A DNA stretch of 64,000 nucleotides from CAYJFG01 sp964369405 (lineage in GTDB: Bacteria > Bacillota > Clostridia > Oscillospirales > Acutalibacteraceae), in contig CAYJGB010000006.1 of assembly GCA_964369405.1 (NCBI GenBank), forward strand, positions 1-64,000. The letters run 5' to 3'. Under the pieces are notes generated by a model. The model saw only the letters and a program-made list of their open reading frames with translations. It did not search any database and had not been told where the DNA came from. Position 1 is the stretch's first letter, and the number at the start of each line of letters is the position of its first letter. Shown piece by piece: positions 8,135-16,999 of this stretch. Both the position numbers and the translations under genes were made by a program.

Positions 8135-8160
8135 AGGACAACTCTTTTCAGAGTTGTCCT
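8135..8160 (-). terminator. Terminator of the amylase gene
   Basis: An 11-bp perfect stem (8135-8145 with 8150-8160) with a TTTC loop is followed, reading the minus strand, by a T-rich run. It lies 68 bases after the amylase stop codon. Confidence 0.8.
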
Positions 8161-8227
8161 CATTTTAAACTAAACTTTGTAGTCTATAACAAATCTTTAT
8201 ATCAAATTCTTTATATCAAAATCTTTA

Positions 8228-11014
8228 TTATACTTCTACTTGCACCATATCACCTACTGGATATAATGTATCCATTTGTGCAAGTGCTTTTTGCATTTCT
8301 ATTAAATCTGCTAAGTCAACTTTACCGTTGCCATTAACATCAGCTGCTGCTGCATTTTCTGTTGTTAAAGTTATTTGTTTTGTCATTGATTTTTGACCTT
8401 CAAATACGTCTAACAATGAAATTCTGCTATCACCATTTGCATCACCTAACATAACTGTTACTGTTGTTACTGGAGATGTTGTTGGTTGTGCTGTTGTTGG
8501 TGTTGTTGGTGGGGTTGTTGGTTGTGCTGTTGTTGGTTGTGTTGTTGGAGATGGTGCAGAATATACTGACCACTCGTAGTTTGCTTCAAACAACATGCTA
8601 TTACCTTCTAATGCTAAACCAGGCTCTTTATCTGCTGGGTATCTATTTGATGCTGATGGTGTTTCACTTTCTGTGAATACTACCATTCCGTTTTCAAATC
8701 CTGCTGGTACATCTAAAACATAGAATCCAGTTGTTGAATCTAATGTCATTAGTTCGCCAGGCCATGGTGCATTTGCTGGAGTTGTGTCTGGGTCGCCCTC
8801 AGCACCAACTACTGCATCTGAGCTAGCTGCGTTTTTGTCAACTTCAACACTACTTGTCAATGCTGATGCATCCCATGCAGTACCATTGTATTTTCCATTT
8901 GTTTGTGAACCATCTAACCAGTAACCTTCTACGCCACTTAATGATAGGTCAACTGTTTGTGATGAACCGTTGTTGAATATTACGCTTGTAGCGCCACTTG
9001 GAATATCAATTGTATAATTTTTTTGTCCGAATTGGTTTTCCTCGTATTGTGTCATTGAACTTCCTGGCCATTCTGAACCTACAGTACCACTGCTGTTAAA
9101 GAAGTATGCATTTACATTGCCCCAGTTTAGGCTGTCTGTAAATTTAATTGTTGTTCCTGTTGGGTCTGGGTCTGGGTCTGGATCTGGGTCTGGGTCTGTT
9201 CCACCACCACCATCTACGTCGTTATAGATGTAGCAGTAAACTTGGCTCCAGTTGTATGAAGAGTTATCAAAGTATACTCTTTGTACTTGACTTGGGTCTA
9301 CTTTTGTATATGTGTATGTTTCTGTGTCTGATGTTCCTTCTGTGCCTGTTGCTTTAACAGCTACAGTTGTTTTTGTTCCGTATGCTTCTCCAGCACCGAT
9401 TGTGATTTTTTGTCCGTTTGTATAGCTTTGGAAAGAACCACCATCGATTGAGTATTGACCAGATGTAGCATCGTCAAAACTTAATGTTAATTGTAATGAG
9501 TCTGTTTTGTATGAGCTTGAACCAGGTGATACTGATGCTGAAGGTCCTGATGTTATAGCTTCGCCATTGTAAACTACAGCTATACCAGTACTACCTATTT
9601 GTCCACTGATTTGACCATTAGAAACTGTGAATGTGTTTCCTGTGATTTCATCTGTGTATGTGCCATTAGCCATTTTGTTCATTGTCATGTTAACTGATGT
9701 TGAACCTTGACCAGCTACGTTTGTTAATACAACGCCACCTGTACCACGTTCTACAGCTACGATTGATCCATTTGATGAAACATAGTCATTTTGTCCTTCA
9801 AAATAGTTGTTAAAATGGTTTATAGCTGCAACTTCTGGGTTAGCCCAACCATTAACTGCTGCTGCACCTAAAGAATCACTAAATCCGTTTGGACGAGCAA
9901 GGTACATACCACAAGAACCGTTTCTTGTACCAACGATTGCCCAAGTTCTGTTTAAGTCGCCTGTTGAAGCATATGTTGATTCTCTGCTATCGTTACCATA
10001 TGTATCGTGAGATTCATTCCATACTACTGCTTTGCTAGGGTCAACTGAACCATCTTGCATAGAGAAGTCTGTTCTTTTTGCACCACTTGCATTACGGTTT
10101 TGAACACTATGTCTGATGTCGTTACCTAAGTTATTTAATGTAACGCTCATATGTTGTGTATATTGATCTAATACGCTTTGTCCACCAGCTGTTTTATCTA
10201 GGATTTCACCATAGTGGTAAAGGTCAACGCCTTTAGAGCTTGCATAGCTATCAATAGCACCGATTACTGATGGCCAGAAATCACTACCTACACCAACATC
10301 ATTTGGTACTTCGATATGCTTTGCTCCGTCAAAACGGAAACCATCTGCACCAGCGTCTACACACTCTTTTAAAAATGCGATTTCTTTATTTTGAACTTTT
10401 TTGCTAGCTGTGTTTAAGTCAGGAAGTCCACCCATGTTAAGTTGAGTAATTTCCCAACGGCTATTCCAGTCAGATGTACTTCTTGAAACATCATGCCAAC
10501 AAGTAGAGTCATTTCTTAATTCTGGGTCAACCGCACTAGAAATATCGTTTCCTGTTTGGTTACCTGTGTGGTTTAAAACTGCGTCAACGATAACTTTAAT
10601 ACCGTATTTTTCAGCTTCTGCACACATTGCTTCAAATTCTGATTTGTTACCTAAAGCACTGTTTCCTGTGTTATCAATGTGGAACCATGCTGGTTGATAA
10701 AATACCCACCAACCACTTACTTGTTTACCAGATGTACCTTCTTTTGCTTGTTGAATTGGAGAAGTTTGGATTGCTGTAAATCCTTGTTCTGCAATTTTCT
10801 TCATGTTTGCTTTTGTTGCGTTGTAAGACCAGTTCCAAATTTGTAAAATTTGACCGTCTTGCACGTCGTCTGTTAGACCGTAGTCTGTAGCACTTGTTTC
10901 TTCAACATCTTCTGTAACAGCACTAACAGTAACAGGGATTGCTACCATAGCTAGAGCTAAACAAAGAGTAATGATTAAACTAAGTACTCTTTTAAATGAT
11001 TTTGTACTTTTCAT
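8228..11014 (-). CDS. Secreted GH13 alpha-amylase with CBM26-type modules and dockerin
   Basis: Read from the ATG at 11014 (GGAGG 6 nt before it), the product has 928 residues. In order: signal peptide (1-32, cut after VSA); an AmyE-like GH13 (probably subfamily 28) barrel with nucleophile Asp229 (GFRFD), acid/base Glu270 (YGE) and Asp337 (NESHD); a beta domain; and a stalk ending near 572. Next are the first 20 or so residues of a CBM26-like module (578-598) cut off by a Gly/Asp-Pro linker (601-619), a full CBM26-like module (about 620-715), the C-terminal half of another (about 750-817), a Pro/Thr linker, and a dockerin with two calcium loops (about 857-904). The enzyme should hydrolyse starch and dock on a cohesin such as the one encoded at 45.3-47.7 kb. 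Confidence 0.93.
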   Translation of the reverse strand: MKSTKSFKRVLSLIITLCLALAMVAIPVTVSAVTEDVEETSATDYGLTDDVQDGQILQIWNWSYNATKANMKKIAEQGFTAIQTSPIQQAKEGTSGKQVSGWWVFYQPAWFHIDNTGNSALGNKSEFEAMCAEAEKYGIKVIVDAVLNHTGNQTGNDISSAVDPELRNDSTCWHDVSRSTSDWNSRWEITQLNMGGLPDLNTASKKVQNKEIAFLKECVDAGADGFRFDGAKHIEVPNDVGVGSDFWPSVIGAIDSYASSKGVDLYHYGEILDKTAGGQSVLDQYTQHMSVTLNNLGNDIRHSVQNRNASGAKRTDFSMQDGSVDPSKAVVWNESHDTYGNDSRESTYASTGDLNRTWAIVGTRNGSCGMYLARPNGFSDSLGAAAVNGWANPEVAAINHFNNYFEGQNDYVSSNGSIVAVERGTGGVVLTNVAGQGSTSVNMTMNKMANGTYTDEITGNTFTVSNGQISGQIGSTGIAVVYNGEAITSGPSASVSPGSSSYKTDSLQLTLSFDDATSGQYSIDGGSFQSYTNGQKITIGAGEAYGTKTTVAVKATGTEGTSDTETYTYTKVDPSQVQRVYFDNSSYNWSQVYCYIYNDVDGGGGTDPDPDPDPDPDPTGTTIKFTDSLNWGNVNAYFFNSSGTVGSEWPGSSMTQYEENQFGQKNYTIDIPSGATSVIFNNGSSQTVDLSLSGVEGYWLDGSQTNGKYNGTAWDASALTSSVEVDKNAASSDAVVGAEGDPDTTPANAPWPGELMTLDSTTGFYVLDVPAGFENGMVVFTESETPSASNRYPADKEPGLALEGNSMLFEANYEWSVYSAPSPTTQPTTAQPTTPPTTPTTAQPTTSPVTTVTVMLGDANGDSRISLLDVFEGQKSMTKQITLTTENAAAADVNGNGKVDLADLIEMQKALAQMDTLYPVGDMVQVEV

Positions 11015-11068
11015 CGTTCTGCCTCCATTATTTTTCAAAATTGTGGTTATCCTAAAAACCTTATTTAT

Positions 11069-11097
11069 AGAATAACATATTCATAAATAAGTTACAA
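11069..11097 (-). promoter_or_regulatory. Amylase promoter
   Basis: On the minus strand TTGTAA (11097-11092) and TATTCT (11074-11069) are separated by 17 nt, 55 nt upstream of the amylase ATG. The elements are imperfect but correctly spaced. No catabolite-repression (cre) site is obvious by eye. Confidence 0.5.
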
Positions 11098-11230
11098 TTG
11101 ACGTGTAAGACAAATATATACATATAACATTGTTTACAATTACTATAAATAGGTAAAACATATAGTATAATGTACATAAAGTAGTGTTTTTTTTGAATTT
11201 TTTATTTTTTCAATTTTTTTAAAAAAAGTC

Positions 11231-11259
11231 TTGCAATTTCTATTTTAATGTGTTATAAT
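11231..11259 (+). promoter_or_regulatory. 5S rRNA promoter
   Basis: TTGCAA (11231-11236) and TATAAT (11254-11259) with a 17-nt spacer, about 30 nt upstream of the 5S gene. This indicates independent transcription of the 5S gene. Confidence 0.7.
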
Positions 11260-11290
11260 ACATAAGCAGTCGAGAAACGACAGCAATAAA

Positions 11291-11410
11291 AGTTGGTATT
11301 GATGACACTGAGGGTACACCTGTTCCCATCCCGAACACAGAAGTTAAGCTCAGCGGTGCCGAAAATACTTGGCTGGTGACGGCCTGGGAAAATAGGAAGA
11401 TGCCAACACT
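11291..11410 (+). rRNA. rrf: 5S ribosomal RNA, solitary
   Basis: The stretch has the canonical 5S landmarks: a terminal helix (GTTGGTAT with ATGCCAAC), the CCCGAACACAGAAGTTAAGC loop region, and the GGTGCCGAAAATACTTGGCTGGTGAC arm. It has its own promoter and is followed directly by a terminator. No 16S, 23S or tRNA gene is adjacent, so this is an orphan 5S gene. Termini are approximate. Confidence 0.95.
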
Positions 11411-11413
11411 GTT

Positions 11414-11441
11414 AACCACCTATATAGTAGGTGGTTTTTTT
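11414..11441 (+). terminator. 5S rRNA terminator
   Basis: AACCACCTA and TAGGTGGTT pair around a short loop and are followed by TTTTTTT. This is a classical intrinsic terminator four bases after the 5S gene. Confidence 0.9.
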
Positions 11442-11630
11442 GCGTAAAAATTTAGCGGGCTCTTTGTCAAGTGTTGGGTTATCTATAAAAGGTGATTTCT
11501 CAAATGTAAAGCTAGCTATAAATTAGAAATTACAAAAGATGCTATTATATACTCTTTTTTGTAACTTTCTTTTTAATGCTTCAATATAAGTATTGCGACT
11601 TATAATTTAGCGAATATTTAAAAACATAAT

Positions 11631-11659
11631 TTACATAATAGATTGAGTTGTGTTATAAT
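11631..11659 (+). promoter_or_regulatory. Promoter of the ApbE gene
   Basis: TTACAT (11631-11636) and TATAAT (11654-11659) with a 17-nt spacer, 28 nt before the chosen start codon. Its position argues against the longer open frame that begins at 11648. Confidence 0.65.
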
Positions 11660-11686
11660 TCATACAAGATTAATTGGAGGTCTATT

Positions 11687-12715
11687 ATGAAAAGAAAAGT
11701 ATCTTTGTTATTAATAACCATTTTGTTTGCTTCAATATTTATATTAGGTTGCACTTCATCAAGCGAAGACATAAAAAACACGCAAGAATTTTTTGCAATG
11801 GATACAATAATAGATATAACAATATATGGAGAAAATTACGAAAATGCATTTAAAGAGTGCAGCAAGGAGTTAAATCGACTAGATAAATTATTTTCTGTAA
11901 CTGATGAAAACAGTGATATATATAAGATAAATAATTCTAACTCAGAAAGAGTTGAAGTGAATAAAGATACATTAAGCGTAGTTACTTCAGCAATAGAGCT
12001 ATCAAACATAACAAACGGTGATTTTGATATAACAATATATCCACTAGTAGAATTATATGGATTTACTACAGATGAATATTATGCACCAACTCAAGAGGAA
12101 ATAGACGAGAAGTTAAATCTAGTAAATTATAAAAATATTATAATAGATGATACCTCAATCGCCATTGATAAAGGAATGGCAATTGATTTAGGAGGTATAG
12201 CAAAAGGTTATGCAAGTGGTAGTTTGAAAGAGATTTTAATAGACAATGGAGTCGAAAAAGCAATAATTAGTTTAGGTGGTAATGTAGAAACAGTAGGGAT
12301 TAAGAGTGATAACGAAAAATGGCAAGTAGGAGTGCAAAACCCAGAAGCTGAAGATATAATTATGACATTAGCAGTAGGAGAAACAACAGTCATAACATCA
12401 GGAGCATATAGAAGAAATGTAACAATAGATGGAGAGTTTTATCATCATATAATAGACCCTAAAACAGGAAAACCTGCTGATAGTGGAGTTAAATCAGTGA
12501 CAATAGTAGGAGATGATGGAGTTCATGGAGATGCACTTTCTACAGCGTTATATGTTAAAGGAGAAAAAGAAGGAATAGAGTTTTTAAAAGAAAATAAAGA
12601 TATTAAAGCGATAGTAATAGCTGATGATAATAAAATATATATAAGTAAAGATTTAAAAGAAAGTGTAAATCTAGAAGAAGAATATAAAGATATTTATCAG
12701 ATAGAATATGTGTAA
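11687..12715 (+). CDS. apbE: FAD:protein FMN transferase, ApbE lipoprotein
   Basis: From the ATG at 11687 (GGAGG 6 nt upstream) the product has 342 residues. It starts with a lipoprotein signal ending in ILGC, so it should be anchored to the outer face of the membrane. ApbE family motifs follow: an FFAMDTIIDITIYG start, an IDLGGIAKGYASG block, a SLGGNVETVG block, and HHIIDPKTGKPAD with the metal- and FAD-binding region. ApbE attaches FMN to threonines of Rnf/Nqr subunits and extracellular flavoproteins. No such target is in the window. The gene is monocistronic with its own promoter. Confidence 0.92.
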   Translation: MKRKVSLLLITILFASIFILGCTSSSEDIKNTQEFFAMDTIIDITIYGENYENAFKECSKELNRLDKLFSVTDENSDIYKINNSNSERVEVNKDTLSVVTSAIELSNITNGDFDITIYPLVELYGFTTDEYYAPTQEEIDEKLNLVNYKNIIIDDTSIAIDKGMAIDLGGIAKGYASGSLKEILIDNGVEKAIISLGGNVETVGIKSDNEKWQVGVQNPEAEDIIMTLAVGETTVITSGAYRRNVTIDGEFYHHIIDPKTGKPADSGVKSVTIVGDDGVHGDALSTALYVKGEKEGIEFLKENKDIKAIVIADDNKIYISKDLKESVNLEEEYKDIYQIEYV

Positions 12716-12726
12716 AAGGTTAGTTG

Positions 12727-13239
12727 TCATCTTCGACAAAACAAACTGAATTGCATAAAAACATAATTTGTAGGGTCTGTTAGTGCGACAGCCCCTTTTG
12801 CAGCAAGTGCTGATTGCATAACATTTGCAGCTTGAGCCAGTGTTGAAAGAGGCTGAGTGAATAACCTCACATACAGCATAAAAGCAACGATTACACCAAA
12901 AGAAATTACGCCATTCATAGCTAAAACAGCACCCACAATACATACTGCAACATAGGCAAAGTTGCTGACAAAACTCATAATTGGCATCATAAGACCTGAA
13001 ATAAATTGTGCTTTCCACGCTGATGTGTATAAATTGCTATTAAGATTAACAAATTCTTCTTCACATTCATTTTGAGCATTATATGCCTTAATTACCATAT
13101 GTCCTGAATAAATTTCTTCTATATGACCATTGATTTTGCCGAGTTTTGTTTGTTGCTCGCTAAAATATTTTGCGACTTTGAGATTAGTATAATTATCAGC
13201 GAAAAACCAAGTAAAGAAGCCAAAATAGCACTGTTGCAT
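12727..13239 (-). pseudogene. Internal fragment of an ABC exporter, flanked by repeats
   Basis: The reading frame encodes part of the membrane domain of an ABC exporter: an LGKINGHIEEIYSGH segment, a VIKAYNAQ block, and three hydrophobic helices with an AAFMLYVRLFTQPL-like tail. It lacks the N-terminal helices and the whole ATPase domain. Its first residues are encoded by the hairpin repeat at 13222-13260. Its last residues come from a repeat near 12768-12796 that recurs at about 55.1 kb. Genuine homologous coding probably covers about 12800-13215. It is a decayed gene, trimmed at both ends, with no evidence of function. Confidence 0.8.
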
Positions 13240-13260
13240 ATTTGCAACAGTGCTATTTTT
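13222..13260. terminator. Strong bidirectional hairpin
   Basis: A perfect stem of about 17 bp (AAAATAGCACTGTTGCA with its complement) around a 3-nt loop, flanked by A-run and T-run. It can terminate transcription in both directions and forms one edge of the ABC remnant. Confidence 0.75.
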
Positions 13261-13360
13261 TATATTCAGTTGATTTGACCCACATGGTCAGAATGTTTCT
13301 TTATCAGTGATTGCATTTTACGTTGTCACGTTTATGTTGTGATAAAAATTTAGTAAAACA

Positions 13361-13954
13361 TCAACCTAGTTTTATAACCCCCATAATATTGAGTGCTATA
13401 AACACAACGCCACTTATAACAGTTCCTATAATATCATATTTAATAACTTTTGACTTAACTTGCTTTGCTTTTATAAAATTCCCAAATACATTATACCTAG
13501 AAATTTGTGGTACATAAAATAATGCTATTAAACCTAAGACAATGTTTCCTAATAAAATAGAACATATAGTAAAAATCAATGGAAAAGTTATTTTAACAGC
13601 ATTTGGCGAGTTAGAATAATCATTACCCATATATCCTTTTTTTAAGCTTTTTTTACTAGTTCTATTCTTACTACTCTTTTTAATATCTTTTTCTTTAATA
13701 CTATTATTAGTGTTTATAAAATTTTCCTCTATATTACCTAAATGTGTGTTGAATGGATTTTGAGGTGTCGGATAATCATTTAAATCTTTATTATTATGCT
13801 TGTTAAGTGGGTTTTGTGGTGTCTGATATATATTTTTAGGCATAGGATAACTGTGGAAGTTTTGCTCAACGGCTAAATCTTCCACAGGCTGAAAACATTT
13901 AGGACAATATATATATGGACTTTTAAGCTCTGCTCCGCATTTTTTACAGTACAT
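13361..13954 (-). CDS. Zinc-ribbon protein with CD225/dispanin-like membrane domain
   Basis: The 197-residue protein starts with a zinc ribbon (CKKCG and CPKC, residues 3-19), followed by an Asn/Lys-rich disordered linker (about 30-115). Two transmembrane helices (about 120-145 and 173-195) flank a loop containing SRYNVFGNFIKAKQVKSK. The loop and helix arrangement resembles the CD225/dispanin fold, known from bacterial proteins of unknown function. An AGGAG site precedes the ATG. It is upstream in orientation to nothing coherent; the ABC remnant lies beyond it. Confidence 0.6.
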   Translation of the reverse strand: MYCKKCGAELKSPYIYCPKCFQPVEDLAVEQNFHSYPMPKNIYQTPQNPLNKHNNKDLNDYPTPQNPFNTHLGNIEENFINTNNSIKEKDIKKSSKNRTSKKSLKKGYMGNDYSNSPNAVKITFPLIFTICSILLGNIVLGLIALFYVPQISRYNVFGNFIKAKQVKSKVIKYDIIGTVISGVVFIALNIMGVIKLG

Positions 13955-14031
13955 AGTACAACTCTCCTATAATATTATAGTCTAATCGTACTATATTTGT
14001 ATTAATGTGTCAATGGTTAGATAAGTTTTTA

Positions 14032-14214
14032 TCAATTTTGCTTTCTTACTATTTTGTAATCATCGTTTAATTGAAAGTAATTACAACTTTTAACGTTATA
14101 TTGCAAAAATTTTACCATTTCATCTTCGTCTAAATTGATGTTACAATATGAGTACTCATATATTTCATCATATAGGTAATGTACACAGTTGTCGCATTGT
14201 GTGTTATCTGACAT
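14032..14214 (-). CDS. DUF6472-like small cysteine protein
   Basis: A 60-residue acidic protein with CDNC near the N-terminus and two further cysteines (Cys24 and Cys44 region), preceding a DEDEMVKFLQ helix. The spacing matches the DUF6472 family, short metal-binding-like proteins of Clostridia. It follows murF by 36 nt on the same strand and is probably cotranscribed with the cell-wall genes. Function is unknown. Confidence 0.65.
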   Translation of the reverse strand: MSDNTQCDNCVHYLYDEIYEYSYCNINLDEDEMVKFLQYNVKSCNYFQLNDDYKIVRKQN

Positions 14215-14250
14215 ATTATTCCCTCTTTATCTAAATTAAAATATATAGCT

Positions 14251-15612
14251 TTATTGTGCTATATACTCTACTATCTGTTCTAGTTTCATACTTCTTGAGC
14301 CTTTTACTAGTATCACGTCGTGTGGTTGTAATAATAACTTTATCTCTGTTTTGGCTTCATTTATATCTTTATACCAATATGCTTTATTCATATTTATTTT
14401 ACTTATCAATTCTTTTGCTAGTGGGCCTATCGCTATTAATACATCTACTTTTTTACTCTCTATATACATTCCCACTTCTTGATGTAGTTTAACCTCGTTT
14501 TCTCCTAGCTCTTTCATATCTCCTATTATTGCTACTTTTCTGTTTTCGAAGTTTACAAGCGTATCTATTGCACTTTTTACAGATACAGGATTTGCATTAT
14601 AGCAGTCATCTATTATTGTGTAATTATTAGCTTTTATTATATTTGCTCTGCTTCCTACTGTCTTGTAATTTGCTATTCCGCTGGCTATTTCTTCTTTTTC
14701 TAATTTGAACTCTTTACCTATTGCATAGGCACACAGTGCGTTGTTAATCATATAGTTTCCTATTGACGGTATATGCACTTTTATTTGCTCTTTTTCACTG
14801 TTGAGTATACAATCTATACCATCAAGCCCAGAGTTCTCTATCTCTGTTGCAAAATATTCATTGTTATCACTTATCCCATAAAAAATCGGACTGTTTTCTT
14901 TTACTTCTTTTATACTTCGTAATTTTTCATCGTCACCGTATAAAAATACTTTACCTCTATTTTGCATATACTCAAACATTTCTGTTTTTGCTTTTAATAC
15001 TCCGTCTTTATCCTTTAAATTCTCTAAATGACAATCTCCTATGTTTGTTAGTACACAGTAATCAGGCTTTACTATCTTAGATAAGTTTGTCATCTCTCCA
15101 AACCCAGAAATACCCATCTCTATAACTGCTACTTGTGCATCTTTATCCATATCGAATATTGTAAGAGGTACTCCTATCTCGTTGTTGAAATTGCCTTGTG
15201 TCTTGTGAACTGCATATTTTTGAGATAACACTGAATATATCATTTCTTTTGTTGATGTTTTTCCAACACTACCACTTATACCGATAAATGGGATATTAAA
15301 CTTAGTTCTATAGTATGTTGCAATGTCTTTTATTGCTTGTAATGTTGATTTTACTAAAATATATGGTGTGTTTGCCGAAATGTTGTCAATTCTTTTTTCA
15401 CTAACGGCACATATTGCACCGTTTTCAAACGTTTGATTTATGTAGTTGTGTCCGTCTACACGCTCGCCTTTAATAGCTATAAATAATGTTCCTTTTATAA
15501 CTTTTCTGCTATCTATAGCTATACTGCTTACTGTTGTATCCTTAAGTGAAACATCGCCTATAAATTCACCGTTACAAGAATTTGCTATTTCGTTGAGTGT
15601 TATTTTTTTCAT
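14251..15612 (-). CDS. murF: UDP-N-acetylmuramoyl-tripeptide:D-Ala-D-Ala ligase
   Basis: The 453-residue protein has an N-terminal substrate domain, the Mur ligase ATP-binding loop GSVGKTSTKEM (about 112-122), the FDMDKDAQVAVIEMGISGFGEM centre, and the MurF-typical C-terminal VKGSRSMKLE. It adds D-alanyl-D-alanine to the UDP-MurNAc tripeptide in the cytoplasm. It lies 10 nt downstream of ddl, which makes that dipeptide, so the two form an obvious operon with the DUF6472-like gene. Confidence 0.95.
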   Translation of the reverse strand: MKKITLNEIANSCNGEFIGDVSLKDTTVSSIAIDSRKVIKGTLFIAIKGERVDGHNYINQTFENGAICAVSEKRIDNISANTPYILVKSTLQAIKDIATYYRTKFNIPFIGISGSVGKTSTKEMIYSVLSQKYAVHKTQGNFNNEIGVPLTIFDMDKDAQVAVIEMGISGFGEMTNLSKIVKPDYCVLTNIGDCHLENLKDKDGVLKAKTEMFEYMQNRGKVFLYGDDEKLRSIKEVKENSPIFYGISDNNEYFATEIENSGLDGIDCILNSEKEQIKVHIPSIGNYMINNALCAYAIGKEFKLEKEEIASGIANYKTVGSRANIIKANNYTIIDDCYNANPVSVKSAIDTLVNFENRKVAIIGDMKELGENEVKLHQEVGMYIESKKVDVLIAIGPLAKELISKINMNKAYWYKDINEAKTEIKLLLQPHDVILVKGSRSMKLEQIVEYIAQ

Positions 15613-15622
15613 ATAAATTTCC

Positions 15623-16663
15623 TTACTTATACTTATTAAGTGATATTTCTATTATCTTTTCGCATAATTGTGCATATTCAAGACCTATCTCTTTTGCCTC
15701 TTGTGGAAGTAGACTTGTCGGTGTCATTCCTGGCAATGTGTTTGCCTCTAAACAATAAAATTTATTATCACTATCTAATAAAAAGTCTATTCTGCTGTAT
15801 GCTTCAAGTCCTAACGCTTTATATACTTTCTCAGCTTCAGATTGTAATGCATTTGTAATATCACTATCCAATATGGCTGGGCATATCTCTTCTGCGTTTC
15901 CACTCTGATATTTATTTACATAATCATAAAAGCCCTCTTTTGGGATTATCTCTATTATTGGCAATGCTTTACCGTCTAATACACCTATTGAAAATTCTCT
16001 TCCCTTTATAAACTGCTCTACTAGAACCTCTTTTTCGTACTTAAAAGCAAGGTTCATTGCGTCTTCAAAGTTTTTTTTGCTCTCAACTATCGTTACACCT
16101 ACACTGCTACCTCCGTTACATGGTTTAACTACACACGGGAAATAGGTCCAGTTTTTAGATGTATCTATATCACTGTACACTGTTCCTATCGGTGTCGATA
16201 AATTATTATATATAAGTATACTCTTTGTAATTCCTTTGTTCATCGCTACTGCACTGCCTAAATATCCACTACCTGTATATTTTATACCAAGTAAATCAAA
16301 AGTTGCTTGTAATTTTCCGTTTTCTCCCTCTTCTCCATGAAGTGCCAAAAAACTAATATCAGCGAATTTACAAATTTCTTCTACATATCTTCCTAAATAT
16401 GAATTTGACTCGTATTTTCTTAGTTTCTTTATTTCTTCTATATTAGGAATATCTTTTTTAACGCCTAAATCCTTTGAAAAATTATATCCGTTTTTAAAAA
16501 GCTCTTCTATATTACAAGTTTCGGTTTCCTCGTATCCTGTAAACACATCTAATAAAACAACATTGTGATTATTCTCTTTTAACGCATTAGCTACCATTAT
16601 TCCAGATGTTATCGACACATCTCTTTCTGTGCTTAGACCACCACAAAGTACAACTATATTCAT
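15623..16663 (-). CDS. ddl: D-alanine-D-alanine ligase
   Basis: The 346-residue ATP-grasp enzyme shows an N-terminal LCGGLSTERDVSITSG block, LHGEEGENGKLQ, the KPCNGGSSVGVT nucleotide loop, EFSIGVLDG, and the C-terminal LEANTLPGMTPTSLLPQ block. The GFYDYVNKY segment carries the tyrosine typical of D-Ala-D-Ala rather than D-Ala-D-lactate specificity. GGAGG precedes the ATG. It is the first gene of the ddl-murF-DUF6472 unit. Confidence 0.95.
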   Translation of the reverse strand: MNIVVLCGGLSTERDVSITSGIMVANALKENNHNVVLLDVFTGYEETETCNIEELFKNGYNFSKDLGVKKDIPNIEEIKKLRKYESNSYLGRYVEEICKFADISFLALHGEEGENGKLQATFDLLGIKYTGSGYLGSAVAMNKGITKSILIYNNLSTPIGTVYSDIDTSKNWTYFPCVVKPCNGGSSVGVTIVESKKNFEDAMNLAFKYEKEVLVEQFIKGREFSIGVLDGKALPIIEIIPKEGFYDYVNKYQSGNAEEICPAILDSDITNALQSEAEKVYKALGLEAYSRIDFLLDSDNKFYCLEANTLPGMTPTSLLPQEAKEIGLEYAQLCEKIIEISLNKYK

Positions 16664-16898
16664 TATGCGACCTCCAAATAAATGTAAAGTAAAATGTAAA
16701 TCAATAGTATAATTTAATTATTCAAACTATATTATAATACTATAATAGAAGTTTTGCAAGAAAATATGACTGATAAAAATATGAAAAAAGGATAGTAATC
16801 TGACAAAACGAAAAAACAAACAGTTGTAAAAAACTAACAAAACAATCACACAAAATATGTAAGAATTAGTAAAATTATATTTTATCTCAATTTTGTTG

Positions 16899-16927
16899 TT
16901 GTCAATTTTATACATATATGCTACAAT
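16899..16927 (+). promoter_or_regulatory. Promoter of the EF-G paralogue
   Basis: TTGTCA (16899-16904) and TACAAT (16922-16927) with a 17-nt spacer, in the 336-nt divergent gap between ddl and the EF-G-like gene. The rest of the gap is AT-rich and shows no other feature. Confidence 0.6.
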
Positions 16928-16999
16928 ATATGCATTATCGATGTTATAATTGTTTAATTAGTTGAAATATTTATTAAAATATGGAAGGGGATTATCATT

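Noticed and set aside
1..8227. Exact attachment sites of the mobile element
   Set aside because: I compared the ends by eye and found no convincing direct repeat; the left end may lie outside the window.
9148..9357. Plus-strand frame with a His-rich start opposite the amylase
   Set aside because: It is the shadow of the Asp-Pro linker and CBM region of the amylase.
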